Assembly (NCBI GenBank): GCA_942159475.1
Contig: OW804096.1
Span: 12,077,871-12,141,870, forward strand
Source of the DNA: Sthenelais limicola
Taxonomy: Eukaryota > Annelida > Polychaeta > Phyllodocida > Sigalionidae
DNA: 64,000 nt
Direction: 5' to 3'
Shown: piece after piece, positions 55,252 through 64,000 of the stretch
Position numbering within the stretch: position 1 is the stretch's first letter
Layout: each line of letters opens with the position of its first letter
Translations under genes and position numbers: made by a program
The notes under the pieces: model-generated
Seen by the model: only the letters and a program-made list of their open reading frames with translations
Databases searched by the model: none
What the model was told of the DNA's origin: nothing

Positions 55252-55575
55252 CTGTATTCTCTGCTATAACGACCTAAAAAAATCTCACAATATTTACTAA
55301 TTGTTTTATCTATAGGACTGAAGTTATCAATATTTTGGCGCTGCCATATATGTATGTTTATACAAGAATTTGAAGTCGAATCGGCTGAGAAAAAGCGCAT
55401 TTCTCTAGTTTAAGTTACATTTTTTAGGCCTTAATCAAAGCGGCATTCTCAGCTATTACGAAAAGAAATCTCCCGCAATTTACTCATATTATGACTAATA
55501 TGACTGGATTCATGAATATTATGTTATATATATTTATACAGTGATTTAAAGTCGAATCGGCTAAGAGAAAACGGC
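55252..55575. repeat. Diverged tandem duplication
   Basis: 55252-55400 and 55441-55575 share GCTATAACGA-like start, CACAATATTTACT / CGCAATTTACTCA, and GAAGTCGAATCGGCTGAGA / AAAGTCGAATCGGCTAAGA. Confidence 0.6.
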
Positions 55576-55842
55576 AGCCGTTGAGCGATAATAAGTGAAC
55601 CCACCGCAGGCAATGATTTCGGCGGGCCTCCGAAATATAAATGTGTGTAGTGAATACGGTTTTAAATAGATCCGAGACAATTGGTCTGACCGGGCGTTGC
55701 TATAATTGGGTGCACGCGCCTCAACTGAACGCGCTCCCGGTTCAGAAATGGCCTTTCGGATTCCCGCCTTTTCTTACTTGGACAGAGTTCCAGTAAACCA
55801 ATATCAAAGGTAACTTAAATCTAGTCAACTCTTTTACCATAA

Positions 55843-56142
55843 TGTGTCTTAGAGTGCTTCCGGATGCTCCGGTAAGACTCCGTGTTGTTTCACTGTGTTA
55901 CTCCTATGTAAAACCATGTTAACTGTTTGACTCTCAACACCTGCAATGATCGTGTACCATAATTGCCACTTGTCCTTTGAGGCCAATACCTGGTCACCTC
56001 TGTTGGGTCCGATAAACACTATCGGACATGGTTTGTGTGGAGAATAAAGCCTGTGATACCTAAAGAGCTGTGTGTCTGGTCTTCTTTCCCTTCGCGAGAA
56101 TAGATATCGAACTTGGGTAGTGTGAGACGGAAAAACACTACA
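55843..56142 (+). repeat. Candidate 5' LTR of the Gypsy element
   Basis: Runs from TGTGTCTTAGAG to GAAAAACACTACA, TG to CA, just before the primer site. Contains AATAAA at 56043-56048. The 5' boundary is a guess without a second LTR; the 3' boundary is firmer. Confidence 0.45.
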
Positions 56143-56144
56143 AT

Positions 56145-56160
56145 TGGTGCCGTAAACCAG
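56145..56160 (+). promoter_or_regulatory. Candidate tRNA primer-binding site
   Basis: TGGTGCCGTAAACCAG two bases after the LTR end. The first nine bases are complementary to the 3' end of animal tRNA-His as I remember it (ACGGCACCA); the rest does not fit well. Confidence 0.4.
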
Positions 56161-56260
56161 TTTCTGGCCACAGACCTTGTTGATAGTGTGACTGTTGTTT
56201 CTTGGTGAAACAGGACTGCGTTGTGCAGAGGTTCGGAGATTGGCTGATAGACCCGACCAA

Positions 56261-58243
56261 ATGGCTGAAGTAGCGGATGGTACCGTCGCTCCGCTGGGCA
56301 CGAAGTCCCCGCCTAAAGTCAAAGTGGTCAAGTCTCCGGCGAAGGTCGCTGCTGTGATCAAGCCTCCGAAGTTGTCGTATATAGTTACGGAAACCTTTGG
56401 TCCTCCGTTGATAGGACTATTGGGTCCCCGTAAGGAACAGGACCGTAAGGATCTCGTATCCCGTAAGGATGAGGGAACTTTCGCTTATGAGGGCGATGGT
56501 TCTGTGCACCGGGTAGATGTTGGAGCAGGTAGTGCTTTCAATCAGTGGCGTCGGTCCCCGGAAGACTTGACTGAGGATGAACTCCGTCACGAATTCCGGA
56601 AGATGCGTGCCGACTTTAAAGCTCATAAAAGTGCTGCTGAGGATTTGCATGCGCGTATGGCAGACGTTACACAGCAGAATGCAACTCTTCGCGGAATTGT
56701 ACATGATGCTGTTTACGGACCGCCTCCGCCGGTGACGGTGGAAGATTGTGTTTCGGAGGATGGGACGGAGGATACACCCCCACCGGACACTTCGCAGGGT
56801 GAGGATTTGCTTGGTATGTTACTGAAGGTTAAAAGTGCATACACACCCAAAGCTCCAGTGACGTCAACTTTTGCCGATCCGAAGTTGTCATTTGCACCGA
56901 TGTTGGACGACCCGTCCATTGTTGCAGCTAAAGGGCCGGAGGATGTAGACAGGCATGTTACGTTCTCAAAGCAGGCACAAGCTTCGTCTTCCCCGAAAGG
57001 GAATGCAAATGATGGTTCATTTTTGGCCGGCAAGAATGTTACCCCGCGCAAGGAACAGAGCAATGTGGTTGTTCCGAAGTCACGGAACGCTGTCGTTAAA
57101 ACTCCTAATGGTAGAGTTCGTGATGGTACGTACTACCGCAGTTCCCCTGGTTCCCCCAGTTCTGTGTTATCCAGTACTAAAGCCCGGAAGAAGCCTTCTG
57201 GAGGTGATAGTGACTCAGATGACTCTGATGACGACTGTGGAAAAGATTATTGTCGATCTAGTAGGTCCCGCCGGAAAGATCGTTCTCTTGTCCAGGGTCT
57301 TGAGTATACTGGACCGGATGAGTCGGATGAAGATTTTAATTACAATCAGTCTTCGACCCGTGAGAGTATTGCTCCGAAAGTATCCGTACCCAGGTTGTGG
57401 GATGGTGTTATTTCGTGGAGGATATACTTGGCGGAAATGAAAGTAATTGCTACCGCGCACAACTGGAGCCCCGAACAGGTGTTACGACAGTTGATCTGTG
57501 GTTCCAGGAGACAACTGGCGGAAATGGGAGATTTGCCGGAGAACTTGACTCTTGTGCAGTTTGTCGACCATATGGAGGCAAACTTTGGCGAGAAGTCTAG
57601 ACCCAGAAAGCAGGCAGAATTCTATAATTCCCGCCAGACTCCGAACCAGTCGGTTAGACTTTTTGGTAACGACATTGCTCGGAAGGGGCGACGTGCTTTT
57701 GGTCCCTTGGATAATACGTTGAGGTCAGTTTCCCTCCGTGTATTCCTGCAGGGAGTGACAAATCAGGATATGGCTGATTGGGTTCGCCTGAAACAGCCGA
57801 AGGATCTCCTGAGAGCCATACACTGGGCGGAGGTGTGGGAGAGTTGTTACTTGGAGAGTGGCAGTGTTGCCTCTATAAGTGCACTTACCACTGCTGGCCC
57901 GGATGTGAGGAAGAAAAACCCAAAGGTTTCCGTGCAAGCTACAGCTGCCGAACCTGTGGCGGACGACTCATGTGGCGATGACGTCCCTGAAGCTGTTGTC
58001 CAGGCTCTACGGTCCTGGGTAGGACAGTCTGGACAGAAGTTTTCCGGTAAAACATCGAAGTTTAACTGGAAAAGAGGTGTGAAGCGGACTGGTTGCTTCC
58101 AATGTGGTCAGGAGGGTCATTTTATGGCTAGCTGTCCGCAGAGGGATGTCTGGAAAGACGCAACTGGTAAGGGAGGTTCCACGACAAAGGTTGATCAAGC
58201 AGTGAAGCCGGAGTCGTCGGAAAACTCCAAACGGGTCTCATAA
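56261..58243 (+). CDS. gag: Gypsy Gag polyprotein
   Basis: 660 codons from the first ATG; the frame is open from at least 56195 but has no ATG there. Order: lysine/proline-rich N-terminus; charged, probably coiled-coil stretch around residues 105-150; acidic serine-rich linker (SDSDDSDDD near residue 325); capsid-like region about residues 380-540; one zinc knuckle CX2CX4HX4C (CFQCGQEGHFMASC, 58094-58135); basic tail. Gag proteins of LTR elements assemble the particle and the knuckle binds RNA. It ends TAA at 58241-58243, 8 bases before the pol ATG. Minus-strand frames overlapping it are shadows. Confidence 0.93.
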   Translation: MAEVADGTVAPLGTKSPPKVKVVKSPAKVAAVIKPPKLSYIVTETFGPPLIGLLGPRKEQDRKDLVSRKDEGTFAYEGDGSVHRVDVGAGSAFNQWRRSPEDLTEDELRHEFRKMRADFKAHKSAAEDLHARMADVTQQNATLRGIVHDAVYGPPPPVTVEDCVSEDGTEDTPPPDTSQGEDLLGMLLKVKSAYTPKAPVTSTFADPKLSFAPMLDDPSIVAAKGPEDVDRHVTFSKQAQASSSPKGNANDGSFLAGKNVTPRKEQSNVVVPKSRNAVVKTPNGRVRDGTYYRSSPGSPSSVLSSTKARKKPSGGDSDSDDSDDDCGKDYCRSSRSRRKDRSLVQGLEYTGPDESDEDFNYNQSSTRESIAPKVSVPRLWDGVISWRIYLAEMKVIATAHNWSPEQVLRQLICGSRRQLAEMGDLPENLTLVQFVDHMEANFGEKSRPRKQAEFYNSRQTPNQSVRLFGNDIARKGRRAFGPLDNTLRSVSLRVFLQGVTNQDMADWVRLKQPKDLLRAIHWAEVWESCYLESGSVASISALTTAGPDVRKKNPKVSVQATAAEPVADDSCGDDVPEAVVQALRSWVGQSGQKFSGKTSKFNWKRGVKRTGCFQCGQEGHFMASCPQRDVWKDATGKGGSTTKVDQAVKPESSENSKRVS

Positions 58244-58251
58244 GAAGCGAG

Positions 58252-61200
58252 ATGGGATCCGGGGAATTGTTTGCGTTTCCTAGTACTACAGTTCATGATC
58301 GTTCTGTGTCTGAAACGAAGACTGGGTGTGGGGCTCTAGCTCCCGTAAGTAATACTGAGCCCGGGGCTGTCTGCCGGGGAGGTACGAAAGCGGTTCGGGC
58401 GCGTCGAGCGGACGAGACCACTCATTCCAGGAATGGTGTAGATTCCAGGGATTTTCCTGTAGTTGCAGACTCCGACAACGTTTGTTGGGGTAAGGCAGGT
58501 TACCAAGCTGAGTCAGGGCATTTGGTGATAGCGGAGTCAGGTCCCATCACGGGTGCGAGTATTCAGAAAGTTTCCGTGGATGATCAGAGGGTGTTGAAGC
58601 TCCGTGATCCATATATTGCGGATAGATGGTACGCTTCAGTATCAGTGAATGGGGATGTTGGTGATTTCCTTTGGGATCCGGGCGCTACCACTAGCCTGGT
58701 GACGAAGACGTTCTATGACGCCCTGCGTCGGCCGCCGCCACTGGTTCCGTGCCGGTTGGCGTGCACGATGGGAAACGATTCACAGATTACTGTGCATGGT
58801 AGCGCTCTGTTCCCTTTGACGTTAGGGAAACGGACGTACATGTTAACGTGTCTGGTAGTGTCGGGTTTATCTGGCCCGGAGTCTGGAATCTTGGCGCAGG
58901 ACTTCAATCTTGTGCATAGATGTTATGTGTGCTGGTCAGGGAAATTGTCTTTGAATGATGGAGAAGACGCTGTGATCATGCATCACTGGCGTGGTGATCC
59001 GCCAAAGCAATTGGGTCCCTCGGTGAATATGATTACAACTAGTGAAGTAGGCGATGGAAGGCAGGTAACACTTCGGAAAGCGGTGGTCCTTCGTCCTTAT
59101 TCAGCTACACTGGTTAAGATCGATGTTCGCGGGTGCTCGGATTCGTCAACGGGTTTGATGTTTGAGCCAGACCAGAGTTTTCTAAAGGATTACACTGTGG
59201 GATGCCTTGATTCATATATCTCGGCTGACGCTACGGCGACTGTGGCCTTTAGTAATCCGTCCGCAGAAACCCTACGTTTAGGTGTTGATATGGTGGTTGG
59301 ACGAGTGAGTGATGTGACGCTGCTATCGTCACCTACTACTAGTCCGGAGGGGGTGAATATGTGTCCGGAGGACAAAATAAAGGATGCGATCATCAACTCT
59401 ATACAGGTGGTAGAAAACCCGTCTGTGGTAGATGAGGATTTGATCGCCCCGGATGACCCTGTGCCACCAAGTACGGAATGTCCGTTGAAGAAACTTGTAA
59501 GGGACTCTGATTTGACTGATCCGACAGAGAGGTCAAAGCTGATGGGTCTTCTTAATGAGTTTCGTGGGAGCTTTTCGCTACCCGGAGATGGTTGGAGAGA
59601 AGATCCGGGTTGCACCCATGTCGTGAAACACGTAATTGATACTGCCGACTCTCGACCTATTAAGCTTGCTTATAGGCGGATTCCGGTGTCTAAGCGTGAA
59701 GTAGCCGAAGCGGAGATCTGGAAGATGTACGAGCAGGGGCGAATTGAGCATTCTAATAGTCCGTGGGGAGCACCCATCGTGATTGTTGGTAAAAAGGATG
59801 GAACTCAACGCTTCTGCGTCGATTATCGCCAGCTCAATTCCGTCACAGTGAAGGACAGCTTTCCACTCCCTAGAATAGACGAGTGTGTCGAGGCGTTGGG
59901 CGGAAATAAATGGTTCTGCACCCTCGACCTGGAAAGTGGGTATTGGCAGATAGCGATGGACGAGGAGAGTAAGCAAAAGACGGCTTTCCTGTCCAGCGTT
60001 GGATTGTTTCAATTCAAGGTTATGGCCTTTGGATTGTGCAATGCTCCTGCCACATTCCAGCGGATGATGGATCGTATGCTAGACGACCTTCGCTGGAAGT
60101 CTTGTCTGGTGTATCTCGATGATATTGTTGTATTTGGCGAGACATTCGATGGTTGTCTGCTAAATCTGCGATTGGTTCTTGAACGAATCCGGGAATACAG
60201 GTTGAAGCTGAAACCCAAGAAGTGTGAACTATTCCGCCGTGAAGTGGAGTACTTGGGGAGATTAGTATCGGAAAAAGGAATTCGGGCGGACCCGAAGAAG
60301 ATACAGAAGGTCCGTGACTGGCCCGTTCCGAAGACTGCGAGGGAAGTTAGACAATTTATAGGATTCGCGTCCTACTACAGGGAATTCCAACCGAATTTCG
60401 CTGCAGTTGTCTCCCCGTTGCAGGACGTAGTAACGGCGGCCGGAAGAGAAAAACGATACACAAAAGCAATAAACTGGACCCCGGAGTGTGCAGTTGCCTT
60501 CCAGAGCGTGAAAGATTTGTTAACCCGGGCTCCGTTGTTGAGATACCCTCGGAAGGAGGGGGAGTTTATCTTAGACACGGATGCCAGTGGGTATGGCATG
60601 GCAGGGATTTTGTCCCAGGTCCAAGATGGTAAGGAGGTAGTCCTTGGGTACGCTAGTAATAGCTTGGATAAAGCCCAACGGAACTACTGTGCGACCAAAC
60701 GAGAATTGTTGGCCGTGCTTACCTATCTGAAGAAATTCCGGCACTATTTATTAGGGAATCGGAATTTCTTTGTTCGGACGGACCATGCTTCGCTGCGTTG
60801 GCTCCTGAATTTCAAGGATCCTATGGACATGCTGGCGCGCTGGTTAACCCAGATGCAAGAGTATGGCCTGGATCAGCGAATGATTCTCCATAGAGCGGGG
60901 AAGAAACATGTCAATGTTGATGCGCTTTCCCGGGTTCCGACCCAGAAGTGTGCTCGATTTGACTGTGTTGATTGTGGGGCGCATGACGCTGTTGTTGCTG
61001 CGACCACTGTGACCCTTGCTGCTACGGGAGAAATCATCCGGACAGCTCAGCAAGATGACCCAGAGATCCTAAAAGTGATTGCTATAGTGGAAGGAGAAGT
61101 CTCGGTTCCGGACAAGCAGTCCCTGTCCGGTGAATCAGACGAATTCTGTACCTATATGCATAACTTGGGGAGTTTGTCGATGAAGAATGGTGTGCTGTGC

Positions 61201-62031
61201 TTGTCGTGGACTCGACCTCGCACAGGAATCACGTACGTGCGCAAAGTAATTCCTACTGCGCTTCGCTATGAGATATTCCAGGGAATGCATGGACCGAAGA
61301 CGGTTGGGCATTTCGGATCTTTCAAGACTGGTTGGACAGCCAAGAAGAAGTACTTCTGGCCCAACATGAGAAGTGATCTGAAAAGGTGGCTCAGGGCATG
61401 TCCGGAATGTAGCATGCGAAAGACGAGGGGTGGTGGCGGAATCATGCCTCTCAAGAAGGAATTGCATGGAGAACGCTGGAGTCGTATTGGATTGGATATA
61501 ATAGGTCCGTTCCGTCTTACCCCCAGAGGTAATAACTACATTATGGTAGTGACGGATCACTTTTCAAAGTGGGCGGAGACCTATCCAATGCCAGACCACA
61601 CCGCTGAGAGATGTGCGGAAGTTCTCTTCAGGGAGTGGATCCTCCGGTTTGGTTGTCCCGTATCGTTGCAAACGGACGGAGCACCAGAGTTTCGATCCAC
61701 CCTGTTGCGGAGCTTGTTGGAGATGCTAGGGGTTGAAAAGCTCATCACCTTACCGTATAGACCGCAGTCAAACGGTCAAACGGAAAGAATGAACCGAGTC
61801 CTAGTAGAACAACTGTCCTGTCTGACGGATTATAGTGCGACGGATTGGGATTTGTTGGCTCCGTGTGTCGCTCACGCGTACAGAGCAAGTGTGCATGCGA
61901 GTACGTTATGCACACCTAACTCTGTGGTGTTTGGTGACGAGCTGGTAACGCCTATGGACAGGCGGTCTGGATTTTCCATGCAGAGTGCCGTTCGTGGAGA
62001 ATTTGAAGCATTGGTTGAAGCTTGGGCATAA
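58252..62031 (+). CDS. pol: Gypsy Pol polyprotein: protease, RT, RNase H, integrase (C-terminus out of frame)
   Basis: 1259 codons. Protease active-site region WDPGATTS with Asp142 (Pro follows where Ser or Thr is usual). RT: CVDYRQLN, LDLESGYW and the catalytic YLDD at residues 621-624. RNase H: LDTDASGYG with Asp775 and a later TDHASL. Integrase: zinc motif H1013, H1020, C1050, C1053 and the catalytic triad D1082, D1142, E1178 with D(35)E spacing (LDIIGP, QTDGAPEF, GQTERMN). These are all standard Ty3/Gypsy landmarks: the enzymes copy element RNA to DNA and insert it. The frame is -1 relative to gag and is open from 58195, overlapping gag by 49 bases, so either a -1 frameshift or restart at the ATG could express it. 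It stops at TAA 62029-62031, before the expected integrase C-terminal domain. Confidence 0.95.
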   Translation: MGSGELFAFPSTTVHDRSVSETKTGCGALAPVSNTEPGAVCRGGTKAVRARRADETTHSRNGVDSRDFPVVADSDNVCWGKAGYQAESGHLVIAESGPITGASIQKVSVDDQRVLKLRDPYIADRWYASVSVNGDVGDFLWDPGATTSLVTKTFYDALRRPPPLVPCRLACTMGNDSQITVHGSALFPLTLGKRTYMLTCLVVSGLSGPESGILAQDFNLVHRCYVCWSGKLSLNDGEDAVIMHHWRGDPPKQLGPSVNMITTSEVGDGRQVTLRKAVVLRPYSATLVKIDVRGCSDSSTGLMFEPDQSFLKDYTVGCLDSYISADATATVAFSNPSAETLRLGVDMVVGRVSDVTLLSSPTTSPEGVNMCPEDKIKDAIINSIQVVENPSVVDEDLIAPDDPVPPSTECPLKKLVRDSDLTDPTERSKLMGLLNEFRGSFSLPGDGWREDPGCTHVVKHVIDTADSRPIKLAYRRIPVSKREVAEAEIWKMYEQGRIEHSNSPWGAPIVIVGKKDGTQRFCVDYRQLNSVTVKDSFPLPRIDECVEALGGNKWFCTLDLESGYWQIAMDEESKQKTAFLSSVGLFQFKVMAFGLCNAPATFQRMMDRMLDDLRWKSCLVYLDDIVVFGETFDGCLLNLRLVLERIREYRLKLKPKKCELFRREVEYLGRLVSEKGIRADPKKIQKVRDWPVPKTAREVRQFIGFASYYREFQPNFAAVVSPLQDVVTAAGREKRYTKAINWTPECAVAFQSVKDLLTRAPLLRYPRKEGEFILDTDASGYGMAGILSQVQDGKEVVLGYASNSLDKAQRNYCATKRELLAVLTYLKKFRHYLLGNRNFFVRTDHASLRWLLNFKDPMDMLARWLTQMQEYGLDQRMILHRAGKKHVNVDALSRVPTQKCARFDCVDCGAHDAVVAATTVTLAATGEIIRTAQQDDPEILKVIAIVEGEVSVPDKQSLSGESDEFCTYMHNLGSLSMKNGVLCLSWTRPRTGITYVRKVIPTALRYEIFQGMHGPKTVGHFGSFKTGWTAKKKYFWPNMRSDLKRWLRACPECSMRKTRGGGGIMPLKKELHGERWSRIGLDIIGPFRLTPRGNNYIMVVTDHFSKWAETYPMPDHTAERCAEVLFREWILRFGCPVSLQTDGAPEFRSTLLRSLLEMLGVEKLITLPYRPQSNGQTERMNRVLVEQLSCLTDYSATDWDLLAPCVAHAYRASVHASTLCTPNSVVFGDELVTPMDRRSGFSMQSAVRGEFEALVEAWA

Positions 62032-62797
62032 GTTCGTCCGTGAGAATCTCGGAGTGGCAGCGATCCACCAGAAACGGGATTTCGATCGGCGAGCTAAGCC
62101 TAAGACCTTTGAGGTGGGGGATGTTGTATACCGCTACAACCATCCGCAGGCCAGTAAAAAGATCGGTCCCAAGTGGGATGGCCCCTTCAAAGTAAAACGG
62201 TTTATAGGGGGTACAACCTATGAACTGGAAACAGTTGCAGGAGTCGTAAGGTGTCATGTCAACTACCTTAAGCAAGCTTTTGACAAGGACGGACCCGTGC
62301 AGGTTGTTAATCTTGACAGAGCACCGGAGTTCCGTGCATTGCAGAAGGCTGGCCGCGACGTCCTCAGACTTGAAAGTGGGAAAGTAATAGCTGGCAAGGA
62401 ATGTCCTGATCTGAAAGAGAGAGAAAAAGTCTCCGTGTTTGTGAAACGACGGGGAAGGCCTAAGAAGGGGAAACAGAATTTGAAAGCCACGAAGACCGCT
62501 GTTCTGCCTGTTCCACCCTTGCCCCAAGCTAACGTTGTCATGCGGAAACGCGGAAGACCACGGAAGCTACGGTTGCCAGACCCGCCTGTTCCGGCTGTAG
62601 CTCCACGGAGGGGTAGACCTCGTAAAGTTGTTGCTGGTCCGCTGCCGAAACCTACCGCAAAGAAAGTAGGGAGGCCGGCGAAAGATTCAGTAGCACGGGT
62701 AAAGAAAGTCAGAAAGGATAGAGCCAGCTCTCCTGTCGAGGTTGTAAAGGGGAAACGGGTGCGCCGTCCCCCAGACCGATTACAACTGAAGTCTTAG
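62024..62797 (+). pseudogene. Integrase C-terminal region in shifted frame: GPY/F module and AT-hook tail
   Basis: Continues the integrase but in the +1 frame, so a net one-base change near 62024 separates it from pol. Visible: HQKRDFDRRAKP, VGDVVYRYN, then GPKWDGPFKVKRFIGGTTYEL, typical of the GPY/F module of Gypsy integrases, ending near residue HVNYLKQAF. The last 120 residues are basic with four AT-hook-like cores: RRGRPKK (about 62447), KRGRPRK (about 62546), RRGRPRK (about 62605) and VGRPAK (about 62667). AT-hooks bind the minor groove of AT-rich DNA. Natural frameshift expression is an alternative to mutation. Confidence 0.85.
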
Positions 62798-63380
62798 CTG
62801 TTTGTGTACCAATACGGGGAATGTAGGTCTGATTCCCCGGATCGAAACACAACGAGAAGTCGACCAGGGGTGCCAGCACGGAAGAATACACCCTGGGTCC
62901 CCAAACGGCGTATGGAGCTTTTATTAGTTTCGTATGGCCGGGAAAGAACCTAAGTTATTCCGGCGGATTGATAACTTACCACATGAGAACCGTGATGTGG
63001 CTTGGACTAGGCCTATGGGGAATAGAGATTCTAACCTCGTAACGCTATTGGTCCTGGATCTTGGTTGAAATAGCTTGAAAATGCTGCCTGAGGTATCATG
63101 CCAAAGATCCGCGGAATATGTTTCCACCCTTGTCTCTGGTGGAAGATGGGTTGGTTGTCCGTGTTCATAATATTCCCAGGAGGGGAACGGATATACTAAC
63201 CCAACGTGAAGAAAACCCTAACATAAGGTTAGGCGGGTTATGCATGGAGGCAATGGCGCTGAGGTGTGCGGTGAGACGTGAGCGAACTAGCGTTGTAACG
63301 GTGTAACTAGCGGTAGTTGCAACCGCTGCTCACTAGTTCTCTTCCCTCACGGAGCCCTCTTTGCTTCCGGACTTCAACCT
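62798..63380. other. 3' noncoding sequence after pol
   Basis: Moderate GC like the retrotransposon and no ORF of note. A purine run CAGGAGGGGAACGG (about 63176-63190) could be a polypurine tract but no LTR copy follows. A hairpin AGCGGT / ACCGCT lies at about 63308-63326. Confidence 0.4.
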
Positions 63381-63777
63381 GTAAGTACGCTTTCTGACGA
63401 TGCTCTTCATATTTGGTTGATTTGTATGTGTGAACCGTATGAAATGTTGCGGAAGTCGTTGGTTTGATTTATTGGTGGGTTCTCTCTATTTTGCATTGGA
63501 GATAGACCGCCACAGCCACGACCCACGTGCTCTGCATCGTGTGGGCTATTTGAACATGAGCCACGCACATGGGTTGCAAATCCCTATGTAAGCTTGTTGG
63601 GTACGTTCTAAACTTTCGGGTAGTGATTTTAGAACTAGGTCCCTCCAAGAGGATTGTCTAGTAAATGTTCCGTCATTCCTTTTGGATGATCTTTTAGTTT
63701 CGGTTTCGGTTTCGGATGATGTAAATAATGTTCCGGCTACAGCGTTCCAGATTTGAATGTAATGCTTTTTGTTGCAG
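63381..63777 (+). other. Candidate intron
   Basis: Consensus donor CCT/GTAAGTAC at 63381 and acceptor CTTTTTGTTGCAG/GA ending at 63777 enclose 397 bp. This would splice an untranslated exon to the ORF starting at 63851. Confidence 0.35.
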
Positions 63778-63850
63778 GAACGAGAACTGAAACGCAGCCT
63801 TTTAAAGCTACTGACTACCTGATTGCTTGATTACTTGAATGTAAGACGAG

Positions 63851-63985
63851 ATGTCGAAGCCTGGCGACGACATCATCGACCTGGACGTCTCCGGCGACTC
63901 CGTAGAGGTGCCCATGGAAGACGAGAACGAGTTGTTGGGTGACGGAACCAGAATTGATCGGCCTAGCGGCCATGCAGATCAATGA
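63851..63985 (+). CDS. Short acidic ORF, unknown (possible start of a gene cut by a frameshift)
   Basis: ATG at 63851 opens 44 codons reading MSKPGDDIIDLDVSGDSVEV and onward, rich in Asp and Glu, to TGA at 63983-63985. In another frame from about 63951 the sequence stays open to the window edge (IGLAAMQINEGDDT), so a one- or two-base change may interrupt a longer protein. Family unknown; it could be a host gene or the first ORF of another mobile element. Confidence 0.3.
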   Translation: MSKPGDDIIDLDVSGDSVEVPMEDENELLGDGTRIDRPSGHADQ

Positions 63986-64000
63986 AGGTGACGACACCTC

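Larger units (their letters stand above)
55843..62797 (+). mobile_element. Ty3/Gypsy LTR retrotransposon, 3' LTR not seen
   Basis: Order is LTR, primer site, gag, pol (protease, RT, RNase H, integrase), which is the Gypsy order. GC content is clearly higher than in the flanks. No repeat of the 5' LTR is found up to 64000, so the 3' LTR is lost, beyond the window, or the 5' boundary is misjudged. The integrase C-terminus is in a different frame, so this copy is probably inactive. Confidence 0.9.

Noticed and set aside
55849..56361. 170-codon minus-strand frame over the Gypsy LTR and gag start
   Set aside because: Antisense to the LTR and primer site; no domain; shadow of a GC-rich coding region.
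62798..64000. 3' LTR of the Gypsy element
   Set aside because: I compared this stretch with 55843-56142 and found no repeated segment.

Overview
The window looks like AT-rich intergenic DNA from an animal, most probably a marine invertebrate. The evidence is eukaryotic nuclear tRNA genes with Pol III terminators, spliced-gene signals, a jockey-type non-LTR retrotransposon, a Ty3/Gypsy element and very many short terminal-inverted-repeat (TIR) elements. No bacterial operons, Shine-Dalgarno sites or CRISPR arrays are visible. The phylum cannot be fixed from the sequence alone.

Layout. 1-2214: 5' part of a non-LTR retrotransposon on the minus strand, with a fully open endonuclease/RT frame running off the left edge and two copies of a 174-bp block (period 384) where its promoter should be. 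2.2-23 kb: a mosaic of at least four MITE families (here named A to D), foldback elements, GA-rich tracts and a duplicated tRNA-Met gene; near 7.7 kb there is a candidate first coding exon of a host gene. 24015-27129: a 3.1-kb non-coding DNA transposon with 30-bp TIRs, a 4-bp target duplication and 14 scattered copies of one short motif in both orientations. 27-34.8 kb: more MITEs, a nested 483-bp transposon, a tRNA-Asn gene and an LTR-like sequence. 34826-37223: a minisatellite of 83-bp units, about 29 copies with no length change. 37-55.8 kb: further repeats, ends of retroelements, foldbacks and a 1.64-kb TIR transposon inserted in a MITE. 55.8-62.8 kb: a nearly complete Ty3/Gypsy retrotransposon (LTR, primer site, gag, pol) whose integrase tail is frame-shifted and carries four AT-hook-like motifs. 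63.4-64 kb: a possible intron and the start of an acidic ORF.

How it works together. Almost all recognisable content is selfish DNA. Three coding remnants are convincing: the non-LTR ORF, and gag and pol of the Gypsy element. MITE-A (about 34 intact or broken copies) and the 3.1-kb element share end sequence at identical spacing and both make 4-bp target duplications, so they were probably moved by one transposase lineage that is not encoded here. Nesting gives some relative ages: MITE-A is older than the 483-bp and 1.64-kb elements inserted in it. The sequence features most worth following are the motif array inside the 3.1-kb element, the AT-hook integrase tail, and the length-invariant 83-bp array.
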